DNA of 20,355 nt from the NCBI GenBank assembly GCA_016303265.1, contig JAEDLZ010000017.1, forward strand, positions 1 to 20,355, written 5' to 3'. The notes under the pieces are model-generated. The model was not told where the DNA came from. It did no database searches and was given only the letters and a program-made list of their open reading frames with translations. Each line of letters starts with the position of its first letter. Position 1 is the first letter of the stretch. This document shows, in pieces, positions 8,237-15,688 of the stretch. A program made the position numbers and the translations under genes. This stretch comes from Clostridiales bacterium (GTDB lineage: Bacteria; Bacillota; Clostridia; Monoglobales; Monoglobaceae).

Positions 8237-8247
8237 CGCACTGTGCG
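8237..8247. promoter_or_regulatory. Perfect palindrome, candidate operator of the propeller gene
   Basis: CGCAC-T-GTGCG is a perfect 5-bp inverted repeat flanked by AAAA and TTTT runs. It begins 9 nt after the -10 box, over the first transcribed bases. It is unlike the TACAGAT sites of the other promoters, so a different regulator is implied. Confidence 0.5.
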
Positions 8248-8272
8248 AATTTTATTATAAAGGAGAATCCTT

Positions 8273-9619
8273 ATGAAAGCCTATAACCGATGGAATTATA
8301 AACCCTTTTACGGCGGAATTCCGATGCCGTATATTGCTGTGCTCTCACCCTCGGAAACAAGTGTGAGCTGCCAGATCATAACAGACAGTAACTCCGAAGT
8401 AACCGCACACTATAAAAAGCTCGAGGATAAAGAATCGTTTACGATGCCTGTCAAAGGAAACAAATTTACAATTGACGGTCTTGAAACGAGATGCGATTAT
8501 GAGATTTTTTTAACCGATGCTGACGGCAGGCGCGGAACAACAAGATGGGTCAGAACCGGATATTATCCCGGAAAAGTACTTGACTATCTTCACTTCCAGG
8601 ATAAAACCTATTATTTTTCCGGCAGATGTCTCGGCTCGCCTTCAATTGTCAGGCTCCCTTCGGGCGCGATTCTTGCCGTACACGATATTTTCTGCGGTGG
8701 CACCGGCGGAACCCAGGAAAACTTCGCCATGGTATTTCGCTCGGATGACGACGGCGAAAGCTGGACGCTTGTTTCTCAGCTTTTCTCATGCTTCTGGCCG
8801 AGGATATTCTATTTAAACGGCAGAACATATATCATTGCCTGCTCGAGAGTATACGGAGATCTCTTGATCGGCGCGTCCGATGATGAAGGCGTCACATGGT
8901 CGACACCGACTGTCCTCGCAAGAAGCTCGTGCGATAACAGGGCCGGAAACAAAGGGTTCCACAAGGGTTCCTGCCAGCCCCTTATCAGTCACGGAAGAAT
9001 ATGGTTTGCCATCGAATACGGCAACTGGTCTGCAAATATTTTCTGCAACACACTTCTTTCAGCTCCGGTTGACTCGGATCTTCTCGATGTTGAGGCCTGG
9101 TCGTTCACCGAATTCTGCGAGCCCGTCAGGGACAATCCTTATTCATTGCCCGGGATCCCCGGTGCAATCGAGGGCGTGCCTGTTGAGTCGCCCGACGGAG
9201 AATATATTTACGACCTCGCTCGGTACGGCGTCAGACTCGGCGAGAGCATTGGCGAGATCATGAGGGTAAAAGCCGACGATCCCGAAGGAAAGCTCGAATT
9301 TTATAAATTTGTCAAGCTTCCGGTCGGGCATTCGAAGTTTGAAGTATTTAAGAAGGATGACGGATACGCATATGTTATCGGAAACAGATTCCCGGCACGC
9401 ACATCTATTGCCGTTTACCGCACAAAGGATTATGAAAACTGGGAGGAAGTAAAAAACCTCATCAATTTCGACGGGTATTCAACAGATAAGGTCGGGCTTC
9501 AGTATCCTTCCGCTCTCTTTGAGGGCAATAAGATCTACCTCTTATCGCGAACAGCATTTAACGGTTCCGAAAACTTTCACGATTCAAACTGCATAACATT
9601 TCATAAATTTGACTTTTAA
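8273..9619 (+). CDS. Asp-box (BNR) beta-propeller, sialidase-like fold, no signal peptide
   Basis: The protein has 448 residues. ATG 8273 follows AAAGGAG with 8-9 nt spacing. Residues about 18-95 resemble a small fibronectin-III-like beta domain. The rest is a sialidase-superfamily propeller with two clear Asp boxes (SDDDGESW 157-164 and SDDEGVTW 202-209), and SPSIVRLPSGAILAVHD at 122-138 corresponds to blade 1 of sialidases. The F/Y-R-I-P motif that provides one arginine of the sialidase triad is absent: the aligned residues read S-P-S. The protein is therefore probably not a classical sialidase, although a glycosidase or lyase of this fold remains likely. Without a leader it should be cytoplasmic and act on imported oligosaccharides. 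It stands alone between its own promoter and a strong terminator. Confidence 0.8.
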   Translation: MKAYNRWNYKPFYGGIPMPYIAVLSPSETSVSCQIITDSNSEVTAHYKKLEDKESFTMPVKGNKFTIDGLETRCDYEIFLTDADGRRGTTRWVRTGYYPGKVLDYLHFQDKTYYFSGRCLGSPSIVRLPSGAILAVHDIFCGGTGGTQENFAMVFRSDDDGESWTLVSQLFSCFWPRIFYLNGRTYIIACSRVYGDLLIGASDDEGVTWSTPTVLARSSCDNRAGNKGFHKGSCQPLISHGRIWFAIEYGNWSANIFCNTLLSAPVDSDLLDVEAWSFTEFCEPVRDNPYSLPGIPGAIEGVPVESPDGEYIYDLARYGVRLGESIGEIMRVKADDPEGKLEFYKFVKLPVGHSKFEVFKKDDGYAYVIGNRFPARTSIAVYRTKDYENWEEVKNLINFDGYSTDKVGLQYPSALFEGNKIYLLSRTAFNGSENFHDSNCITFHKFDF

Positions 9620-9674
9620 ATCATCATCACCCGTTTGATGCAGTTGTCAAGTAAAGGCAGGCACTAAAAAACAC

Positions 9675-9725
9675 AAATTACAAAACCCTTGTTCGGTTCT
9701 ATATTGAACAAGGGTTTTGTAATTT
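9675..9725. terminator. Strong 20-bp-stem terminator after the propeller gene
   Basis: A perfect 20-bp stem (9675-9694 with 9706-9725) and an 11-nt loop follow the propeller stop by 56 nt. The stem base AAATTACAAAA/TTTTGTAATTT gives A/T runs on both sides, so it could work in both directions. The U-run is part of the stem rather than beyond it, which is slightly unusual. Confidence 0.75.
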
Positions 9726-9789
9726 AGTTTGTATGATAATTAACGCTGCATCTGACTGGCGGTTTGCTCAAGGGCTGTAAGCCCGTAAT

Positions 9790-9819
9790 GCCGACCCGCG
9801 CCTTGAGGCGCGGGTCGGC
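9790..9819. repeat. GC-rich perfect hairpin, possible REP-like palindrome
   Basis: A 13-bp perfect stem (GCCGACCCGCGCC with GGCGCGGGTCGGC) and a TTGA loop stand out in AT-rich surroundings. A small GGGC-tgtaa-GCCC hairpin lies just to the left (9772-9784). No U-run follows on either strand, so it is not a standard terminator. It abuts the Gfo/Idh remnant. Confidence 0.6.
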
Positions 9820-9823
9820 ACAT

Positions 9824-9997
9824 TAATTCCCGGGATTCGGATTTTTCTTTGCAGAAACATGTTTCACCCATCATATATGTAAGTCCGGTTTTTCTGGCAA
9901 ACTCGACATTTTCGGCATACGGGTTAAAAAGAGGAATGAAGCCTCATGAAAATCCGCCGCATCCGATAGCGGCAATTTTATTTTTTTCAGCACACAA
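9824..9997 (-). pseudogene. Remnant of a Gfo/Idh/MocA-type oxidoreductase gene
   Basis: The minus strand, read from about 9997, gives KIAAIGCGGFS, then an in-frame TGA, then GFIPLF, then directly YAENVEFARKTGLTYMMGE and about 15 more residues before the GC-rich hairpin. The first part looks like the N-terminal Rossmann strand of a Gfo/Idh/MocA dehydrogenase (IIGCGGFSRGFVPLF-like). The second part looks like the segment about 100 residues later in the same family (vARKTGLxYMxGET). So the gene seems to have lost an internal piece, gained a stop and lost its C-terminal two thirds. Family recognition is from memory of typical sequences. The remnant ends 24 nt before the stop of the beta-galactosidase gene on the upstream side. 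Confidence 0.62.
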
Positions 9998-10021
9998 TAA
10001 ATTTTCTCTTATATCATATAA

Positions 10022-12889
10022 TTATTTTGCATTTATTGTAAACGAAAACGAAATGTCCTTTTCCGAAAGACTGAATTTCTCTTTGGTTAACCCCCAGAGA
10101 CACATAGAACTCATTCCCGTGTTTTTATAGTCGATCCTCAGAGTAACGAAGCCGCTTTTTTTAAGCTCATCCGGATGCTTTGCCGCCATAACGGACTCCT
10201 TGCTGTATTCTGAAACATTGATGTCGAATTCTCCGTCAGAGGTGCAGGTGAACCCGTTACGCATTTCAATAAGCTTCGTCTTCATGTGTGTGCCGTGCTC
10301 CTGCGGGAACGGATAATTAACATATTCCTTCTCCGCGCTGCTTTCATAAAGTCCGACCTTTGCAAAGCTGCACATATCAATATAGCACTCACCCGGTCCC
10401 ATTCCGTAATACTTAAATTCTCCTGAATCTTCAGGGAGCTTGAATTCAAATCCGAGGCGCGGCAGAGTTATTGCATCCTCTCTCACCTTTCCGTTTAACA
10501 AAACACCGATCCTGCCATCATCAAAGAACGTATAGTCAAGGCTGAACCTGAAATACGGCAGCCTTGATATTCCCGCAAGGCTGCCCTTAAACGACACCCT
10601 GTTTTCTTCGATATCGCACGAATATATCTTGTTAAATGTGAGGTTAATGTTTTCCGACGTCGATGTTGCGCCGTTCAATATGCCCATTTCACTCGGGAAA
10701 AAGAGCTGCTTTCCGGCAACTGATCTCCTGTCGTTATCGGTCGGAGCGCGCCATGCCGAAAGAACCGTTTCGCCGCAGAGCAGAGAATTAACCTCCGAAA
10801 GCATGCCGGTAACCGAATTGATCTTATGGCAGAAGCCTTCTCCCGATGCAACAATATATCTTCCCTCACGGCTGATCTTAACCTTGCCGTGCGATTCCGG
10901 CTTTTCTTCTACCTTTACGGGAACATCCGTTTTAAACTGAAGAGAAACGATCTCATTTTCTTCTGCATCCAGCACCTTAAGACCAATATATGTTCCGAGC
11001 CTGCAGCTTTCGGGAAGCGATGGCGAGAATTCAATTTTCTCCGACGTGTGAGGCTTTGCGGCACATTCAAGGCTTCCCTCGGACACCGTTTTGCCGTCGC
11101 ACTCAACATTCCATAAAAATTTGTGATTTTCAAGCGAAGTAAAATCATATTTATTTATAACGGTTAACGTTTTGCCATCATACCGCGCCCTGACAGGACT
11201 GTATTCCGTCTTCACCTGGAGCGAACCTGACTTTAACGTTCTGTCCGCAAACACTACTCCGTCGCAGCAGCGGTTAGCGTCATTGATCGGCTCTCCGAAA
11301 TCTCCGCCGTAGCGCAGAACTCCGTTCTTATCATATAATCCGTGATCCGCCCATTCCCATATACAGCCGCCAATCGAATTTTCGGTTTCATCAAAGTACT
11401 TAATATATTCGGTCAGACCGCCGGGGCCGTTTCCCATAGCGTGCGAGTATTCGCAAAGGAATATCGGTCTTCCGGGATACATTTCTTCAAGCTTTTTAAC
11501 GCCGGAAGGCTGAGTGTACATATAGCTTACAATGTCGACCACATCTTCCGGACACTCAAAAATATTTGCGCGCTCATAATGTACCGGTCTTGTCTTGTCG
11601 CGTCCCTTGACATAACGGCTCATCGCCTCGATATTCACTCCGTATCCGCTCTCATTGCCAAGCGACCAGATAATCACGCTTGCATGATTTTTATCGCGCT
11701 CCACCATCTGCTCTGCACGGTCAACAAAAACCTCTTCCCATTCGGGATTGGAACAGATCCAATCCGGCTTGTTGCTGTTCTTCCATGCCTCCTCCGGATT
11801 ACATGGTCTCATATCGCGGAATCCGTGCGCTTCCTGGTCCGCCTCCTCAACAACATAAAATCCCAGCTCGTCAAAAAGCTCCATGCAATAAGGGTCCGGG
11901 GGATAGTGGCTCGTCCTGACACAGTTGATGTTGAGCTTTTTCATGAGTAAAAGCTCTGATCTTATATCCTCTCTCGGCATATAATATCCGAATTTCGGGT
12001 GTGTATCATGGCGGTTCACGCCCCTTAACTTAACGCTTGTTCCGTTGATCAAAAGCTTGCCGTTATCAATTGCGACTTTGCGCATTCCGATTTTCTGCGG
12101 TATATATTCGCTGCCGTGTTTTATTATTACGGTATAAAGATACGGGCTCTCCGCAGACCACAAAACCGGCTTTGTCAGATCGGCAATTTCATTTTTGCTG
12201 TCATAAACCGAAAATTCTCCTTCGCCGTTATAGTCGATCTTTTTATCGTCAAAATCGATGTCGATATCCCATACTCTGTCGTTGTCGCGCGAAAGAAGAT
12301 AGACGTCTCTGAAAATTCCGGAAAGTCTTAAATAATCCTGATCCTCTAAATATGTTCCCAGACAGAACTGGCGAACCTTAACCGTCAGAGAATTTTCTCC
12401 CTTTTCAAGAAATTCGGTCAGCTCAAACTCGGCAGGATTGTGAGCTCCCGAAGAATATCCCACATATTTGCCATTCAAATAAACCTCGATGCATGAAGCC
12501 GCCCCTTCAAATACTATATACGTCCGTTTTTTGTTCCATACCTCCGGAAGCGAGAAGGAGGTCTTATATACCCCCATAGGATTAAGGTCGGGCACATAAG
12601 GCGGATCAACCGGGAACTGATAGTTCTGGTCATTGTACCATGCCATTCCCCACCCTTGCGTCTGCCAGTTGCCCGGGACATTTATTTTACCGCAGCTCGG
12701 TTTCTTTTCGCCCTCGTCAATATCGGCGTCATAATATTCAAAATCCCAGACGCCGTTTAGGCAATGATAGTAATCGGACTTTTTTTCGTCTCCGCAGAGC
12801 GCCTTTTCCGGCGTATCGTACGGGATGTAATGCGAGCGCGGTTTTTCTGTGTTGATACGGAATTTTTTAAGGTCTTCGTAAAATCTCAT
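10022..12889 (-). CDS. lacZ: GH2 beta-galactosidase, LacZ type
   Basis: The protein has 955 residues. The start at ATG 12889 has GGAGGG 6 nt upstream and begins MRFYEDLKKF; the longer frame to 12997 is not supported. Domains follow E. coli LacZ: jelly-roll sugar-binding domain (about 40-200, with YLEDQDYLRLSGIFRDV 181-197), a shortened immunoglobulin-like domain 2, a TIM barrel from about 283, a further beta domain and a C-terminal beta-sandwich (small chain). The acid/base Glu413 is in IIWSLGNESGYG, the nucleophile Glu480 in FLCEYSHAMGN, and the metal-site Glu353/His355 in DQEAHG. Between SGIFRDV and LWSAE there are about 46 residues against nearly 90 in E. coli. It removes terminal beta-galactosyl units in the cytoplasm (no signal peptide). 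Specificity within GH2 is inferred from LacZ collinearity. A promoter lies right upstream, but read-through from the peptide operon is possible. Confidence 0.93.
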   Translation of the reverse strand: MRFYEDLKKFRINTEKPRSHYIPYDTPEKALCGDEKKSDYYHCLNGVWDFEYYDADIDEGEKKPSCGKINVPGNWQTQGWGMAWYNDQNYQFPVDPPYVPDLNPMGVYKTSFSLPEVWNKKRTYIVFEGAASCIEVYLNGKYVGYSSGAHNPAEFELTEFLEKGENSLTVKVRQFCLGTYLEDQDYLRLSGIFRDVYLLSRDNDRVWDIDIDFDDKKIDYNGEGEFSVYDSKNEIADLTKPVLWSAESPYLYTVIIKHGSEYIPQKIGMRKVAIDNGKLLINGTSVKLRGVNRHDTHPKFGYYMPREDIRSELLLMKKLNINCVRTSHYPPDPYCMELFDELGFYVVEEADQEAHGFRDMRPCNPEEAWKNSNKPDWICSNPEWEEVFVDRAEQMVERDKNHASVIIWSLGNESGYGVNIEAMSRYVKGRDKTRPVHYERANIFECPEDVVDIVSYMYTQPSGVKKLEEMYPGRPIFLCEYSHAMGNGPGGLTEYIKYFDETENSIGGCIWEWADHGLYDKNGVLRYGGDFGEPINDANRCCDGVVFADRTLKSGSLQVKTEYSPVRARYDGKTLTVINKYDFTSLENHKFLWNVECDGKTVSEGSLECAAKPHTSEKIEFSPSLPESCRLGTYIGLKVLDAEENEIVSLQFKTDVPVKVEEKPESHGKVKISREGRYIVASGEGFCHKINSVTGMLSEVNSLLCGETVLSAWRAPTDNDRRSVAGKQLFFPSEMGILNGATSTSENINLTFNKIYSCDIEENRVSFKGSLAGISRLPYFRFSLDYTFFDDGRIGVLLNGKVREDAITLPRLGFEFKLPEDSGEFKYYGMGPGECYIDMCSFAKVGLYESSAEKEYVNYPFPQEHGTHMKTKLIEMRNGFTCTSDGEFDINVSEYSKESVMAAKHPDELKKSGFVTLRIDYKNTGMSSMCLWGLTKEKFSLSEKDISFSFTINAK

Positions 12890-12907
12890 CTTTTTCCCTC
12901 CGCTTTG

Positions 12908-12936
12908 ATAATAATGCATTCTCACTGTTTTGTCAA
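12908..12936 (-). promoter_or_regulatory. Possible promoter of the beta-galactosidase gene
   Basis: The minus strand has TTGACA (12936-12931), a 17-nt spacer and TATTAT (12913-12908). It would give a leader of only about 12 nt, with the Shine-Dalgarno at its very 5' end, so either translation starts on a minimal leader or the real promoter lies further up. No TACAGAT-type operator follows. Confidence 0.5.
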
Positions 12937-12961
12937 ATTCCTTCACGCATATAAAAGGTGT

Positions 12962-12986
12962 GCCCGGAGCCTTAAGAACTCCGGGC
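12962..12986 (-). terminator. Hairpin, weak terminator after the small-peptide gene
   Basis: There is an 8-bp perfect GC-rich stem (GCCCGGAG with CTCCGGGC) and a 9-nt loop. On the minus strand it is followed by ACACCTTTTAT, which is a poor U-run. It may end or attenuate the transcript of the 15593-13076 operon before the beta-galactosidase promoter. Confidence 0.45.
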
Positions 12987-13034
12987 GGAAGGAACATATA
13001 ATAAGGCTTTTACACCCTATTACCGATTTTTTCT

Positions 13035-13061
13035 GCGAACGGCAGCTTTCGTGCCATTCGC
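13035..13061 (-). other. 10-bp RNA hairpin just after the small-peptide gene
   Basis: The minus strand has GCGAATGGCA-cgaaagc-TGCCGTTCGC, a 10-bp stem with one U-G pair and a 7-nt loop, starting 15 nt after the peptide stop codon. It is followed by AGAAAAAAUC rather than a U-run, so it is not a normal terminator. It may stabilise the 3' end of the peptide mRNA. Confidence 0.5.
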
Positions 13062-13075
13062 ATTGCTGAGAAAGC

Positions 13076-13228
13076 TCAGTTAACGTCAATCCACTTGATC
13101 TTACCCTTGCCCATAAGCTTGTCATCGGTAAGATCGATAAGCGTGCCGCTTGCCATTATTATGTCACCGATCTCGATTTTTGTAACTTCGAGGGCCGGCG
13201 CTTCATATTTTTTTACTTTTTTCATCAT
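13076..13228 (-). CDS. 50-residue peptide with a lasso-leader-like Y-x-x-P-x-L motif
   Basis: ATG 13228 (with an adjacent ATG at 13225) lies 8 nt after AGGAGG; the longer frame to 13321 overlaps the upstream gene and is rejected. The stop is TGA. The gene begins 16 nt after the beta-helix stop, so the two are co-transcribed. The N-terminus MMKKVKKYEAPALEV is Lys-rich and carries Tyr8, Pro11 and Leu13. This matches the YxxPxL leader motif recognised by RRE domains of lasso-peptide systems, and Bacillota precursors such as paeninodin begin very similarly. The remainder has IIMASG, an acidic patch (LTDDK) and a Lys/Gly/Trp tail with no Cys. No maturation or export genes are in the window, and the leader -2 Thr of lasso precursors is lacking. 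Short peptides of this look are also common unassigned proteins in Clostridia. Expression is well supported; function is unknown. Confidence 0.8.
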   Translation of the reverse strand: MMKKVKKYEAPALEVTKIEIGDIIMASGTLIDLTDDKLMGKGKIKWIDVN

Positions 13229-13244
13229 TTCAAAACGCCTCCTC

Positions 13245-15593
13245 TTAATCAGTATATTCAACCGTTTTTTCATTTGCTTTGGTAAATGAAACCTTGCTTC
13301 CGTAAACATACTGTACCGCATTGATGCCCTTTATCTTATAGAAGCTTACGGGAATATAGGCGTAGGTCGTGTTCTCATCAAGCGTTATGTTTCCGGCTTC
13401 CGCTTCGTCCATGTCAACGATGAAGCCCTTACCTGCTCCGAATATTGCGGAAACACCCTCATCTCCCTCACTGAACTGACGTTTGGGTGTCGTTTCCAAA
13501 ACCTCGGCTCCGTCAGTCATAATGAATGCGGTTCCGAAATATTCAACCGGAGTCTCGGCGTCATTTTCCGAGGCGGTCAAAACTCTGATTACACCGTAGC
13601 TTTTTTCACCGGTCTTATACTTTCCCTTATCTGTTTCTATTTTAAGCTGCGGCTTCTTTGTAAGCTTAAGACTTGTCCCGTCGATATATGCAAAGAGCTC
13701 CGAATTATCGCATGTTACGGAATCCGCACCCGGAAGGGTATATCCTTCTTCACACGTCGCTATGACATTTCCTTCTGTCGCAAATTCAGCTCCTGCTGTT
13801 GCAAGCGCCGTTCCGGATATTCCGAATCTGCCGGTGAAGTCTTGCGCAATATTCAGGCGGCAGGCATCGCCTTCCTGTATATATAATTCAACATTTGCAG
13901 CCTTTCCGTTTCTCGCATTGCCGGTTATTTCAGTTGCTCCGCTGATCGTGATTTCGGCATTGGCACTTATATTTTTCTTGCCGACAATAATGCCCTTCCA
14001 CGAATTCTTAATGACGGAATCCTTAACATTAAGAGTGCCGGCCGTCATATATACAGCCGATAAAGCATTATCCGTTACTATAGCTCCGTCAAGATTAAGG
14101 CTTCCATTAAAGACCCAGATCGCGGGAGAATTGTTTGAACTGCAGCCTGTGATCTTTGTTCCGCTATTTAAATTAGCCGTTGCCCCGTCAACTAATGACA
14201 TTACCGCGCCGTTATATGCCTCATTGCTGCTATTGCAGGTTACGGTTATATTCTCGGTATTCAGCACCGCCTCTTTCCCGATGACCCACAGTACCGGGTA
14301 CTTTCCGGGCGCTGTTGCCGCCCTTTCAAGCGTTAAATTTTTCAGCGTAACATTACCCTTGCCCTCGATTTGAAGTCCGCTTGATCCTCTCTCGGCTCCG
14401 CTTCCATTATCTTCAAATATCAGCTTCTTTCCGTCGCCGTTTATAATAACATTCTTTTTGATTCTATAAATATACCCGACCCTCGGAGCACCGTTCTGAA
14501 TTATATCTTCGGAAATGAAGCTAACATCCTTCAGGAGAACGACCTCTGCGTTTTCAGCCGCACTGTCCAGAGCCTCTTTGAGCTTTGTGTAGAACACCCA
14601 TGTATTATTTGCGCTCGAAACAGCAACATTTATTGCCGCTTCATCATCAGCATCATAATAGATTCTTGCCCCGGCCACCATATTGTCCGAGCATGTGTTG
14701 TTGCTCAATTCGCCTTTCACGGTCGTCTTGTCCGTATCGGAAATATAAACATTTGCGCCGAAGTTATCATAAATCCGCGTCCCGTTAAAAGTAAGCGACA
14801 CCTCACCTTTTAAGTACACAGCTCCCTTTGCGGGTTTTTGGGCAGTACCGTTTGCGGTAATCTCGCCTCCGTTTAATACTATATTTCCTGCGGTAGCATG
14901 TATTGCGGTGACTGTTGCGTCTTCATTATACCGTATCGTTCCTCCGTTCATGGTAAACGTGCATTCTCCGCCGATAATATATATAGCTCCTTTACTGTAT
15001 GTTGTTTTGCATTTTTCAACCAGCGCTCCATCCCTCATCTCGGCCTTTCCGTTCCCATTAAGGAAAATTGCCGCACCGTTCCGGCCGCCGACCTTTGAAA
15101 TGGTTGTACCGCTATCCAGAATTACATTTCCGTCAGTCTGCACACAAAGCAGTCCGTACGGCGTAAATCCCGCCGAATTTCCGTTATAAACATTCGTATC
15201 GCCCAAAAGTGTAATATTCTCAAGCGTAAGTGTGGCGTTCTGTATGTTTATGAAACTCTTTTTGTGCTCCGCATCCGTTCCGGTAAGCGTCAAAGTATGT
15301 TTATCGGCTCCTCCGGTAAGTGTGAAGCTCGTTGTTACGGGATAAGCATATCCGTCAGCGAATTTAGTTGTGCCGGTCAGCGTCGTGTCCGCCAAAAGCT
15401 CGACCTTTCCGCCGGCGGGCACCGCCCCCATTGCCTCTTCAACCGTCGCAAAGCTTGCAGCCACCGACCCGTCTGCGTTATACACCTTGGCAACTTCCCC
15501 TTCCGCAAAGGACGTTACCGCAAGTGCAAGAACACCAAGAAGAGTAAGCGACAAAGTAAGCATTGCTTTTACGATTTTGTTTTTACCTACCAT
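13245..15593 (-). CDS. Secreted right-handed beta-helix protein with a C-terminal beta domain
   Basis: The protein has 782 residues. ATG 15593 follows AAGGAGGAG with about 11 nt spacing. Residues 1-31 are a signal peptide (Lys-rich start, LTLSLTLLGVLALAVTSFAEG). Residues about 35-60 (KVYNADGSVAASFATVEEAM) match the opening of pectate-lyase-like surface proteins. Residues about 80-640 carry recurrent beta-helix coils (ATLTLENITLLGD, CTFTMNGGTIRYN, GNIVLNGGEITANG, GNVTLKNLTLERA, GSLNLDGAIVTDN). A separate C-terminal beta domain spans about 655-782 (YGVIRVLTASENDAETPVEYFG, FIVDMDEAEAGNITLD, YAYIPVSFYK). No pectate-lyase catalytic Asp/Arg/Lys set could be picked out, and there is no LPXTG, SLH or dockerin. 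It may be an adhesin or a glycan-binding or degrading protein. It is first in an operon with the 50-residue peptide, behind an operator-bearing promoter. Confidence 0.87.
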   Translation of the reverse strand: MVGKNKIVKAMLTLSLTLLGVLALAVTSFAEGEVAKVYNADGSVAASFATVEEAMGAVPAGGKVELLADTTLTGTTKFADGYAYPVTTSFTLTGGADKHTLTLTGTDAEHKKSFINIQNATLTLENITLLGDTNVYNGNSAGFTPYGLLCVQTDGNVILDSGTTISKVGGRNGAAIFLNGNGKAEMRDGALVEKCKTTYSKGAIYIIGGECTFTMNGGTIRYNEDATVTAIHATAGNIVLNGGEITANGTAQKPAKGAVYLKGEVSLTFNGTRIYDNFGANVYISDTDKTTVKGELSNNTCSDNMVAGARIYYDADDEAAINVAVSSANNTWVFYTKLKEALDSAAENAEVVLLKDVSFISEDIIQNGAPRVGYIYRIKKNVIINGDGKKLIFEDNGSGAERGSSGLQIEGKGNVTLKNLTLERAATAPGKYPVLWVIGKEAVLNTENITVTCNSSNEAYNGAVMSLVDGATANLNSGTKITGCSSNNSPAIWVFNGSLNLDGAIVTDNALSAVYMTAGTLNVKDSVIKNSWKGIIVGKKNISANAEITISGATEITGNARNGKAANVELYIQEGDACRLNIAQDFTGRFGISGTALATAGAEFATEGNVIATCEEGYTLPGADSVTCDNSELFAYIDGTSLKLTKKPQLKIETDKGKYKTGEKSYGVIRVLTASENDAETPVEYFGTAFIMTDGAEVLETTPKRQFSEGDEGVSAIFGAGKGFIVDMDEAEAGNITLDENTTYAYIPVSFYKIKGINAVQYVYGSKVSFTKANEKTVEYTD

Positions 15594-15620
15594 AAATTAA
15601 CTCCTCCTTATCTTATCAAT

Positions 15621-15636
15621 ACATCTGTATGTGTTC
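15621..15636 (-). promoter_or_regulatory. Candidate repressor operator of the beta-helix/peptide operon
   Basis: The minus strand reads AACACATACAGATGT right after the -10 box, in the same place as the operator at 8121. Two further TACAGAT matches lie upstream of the -35 box (15689-15695 and 15708-15714). Confidence 0.62.
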
Positions 15637-15665
15637 ATGATATCACATTTTGATTTAAATGTCAA
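15637..15665 (-). promoter_or_regulatory. Sigma-A promoter of the beta-helix/peptide operon
   Basis: The minus strand has TTGACA (15665-15660), a 17-nt spacer ending in GTGA, and TATCAT (15642-15637). Boxes and spacing are the same as in the promoter at 8139-8167. The leader to ATG 15593 is about 38 nt. Confidence 0.8.
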
Positions 15666-15688
15666 TACTTTTCAGAAATTTTCCGTTC

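Noticed and set aside
8273..9619. Calling the propeller gene an exo-alpha-sialidase
   Set aside because: The FRIP arginine is not found and there is no signal peptide; only the fold is supported.
11342..11950. 202-codon plus-strand frame opposite the beta-galactosidase
   Set aside because: It is the shadow of the catalytic barrel of a well-supported gene; no Shine-Dalgarno or domain.
12890..12997. 36-residue N-terminal extension of the beta-galactosidase
   Set aside because: It overlaps the promoter and hairpin region, and the LacZ-like N-terminus with Shine-Dalgarno begins at 12889.
13229..13321. 31-residue extension of the small peptide
   Set aside because: It overlaps the end of the beta-helix gene in another frame; AGGAGG points to 13228.
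13762..14373. 203-codon plus-strand frame opposite the beta-helix gene
   Set aside because: It arises from the repetitive codon pattern of the beta-helix coils on the other strand.
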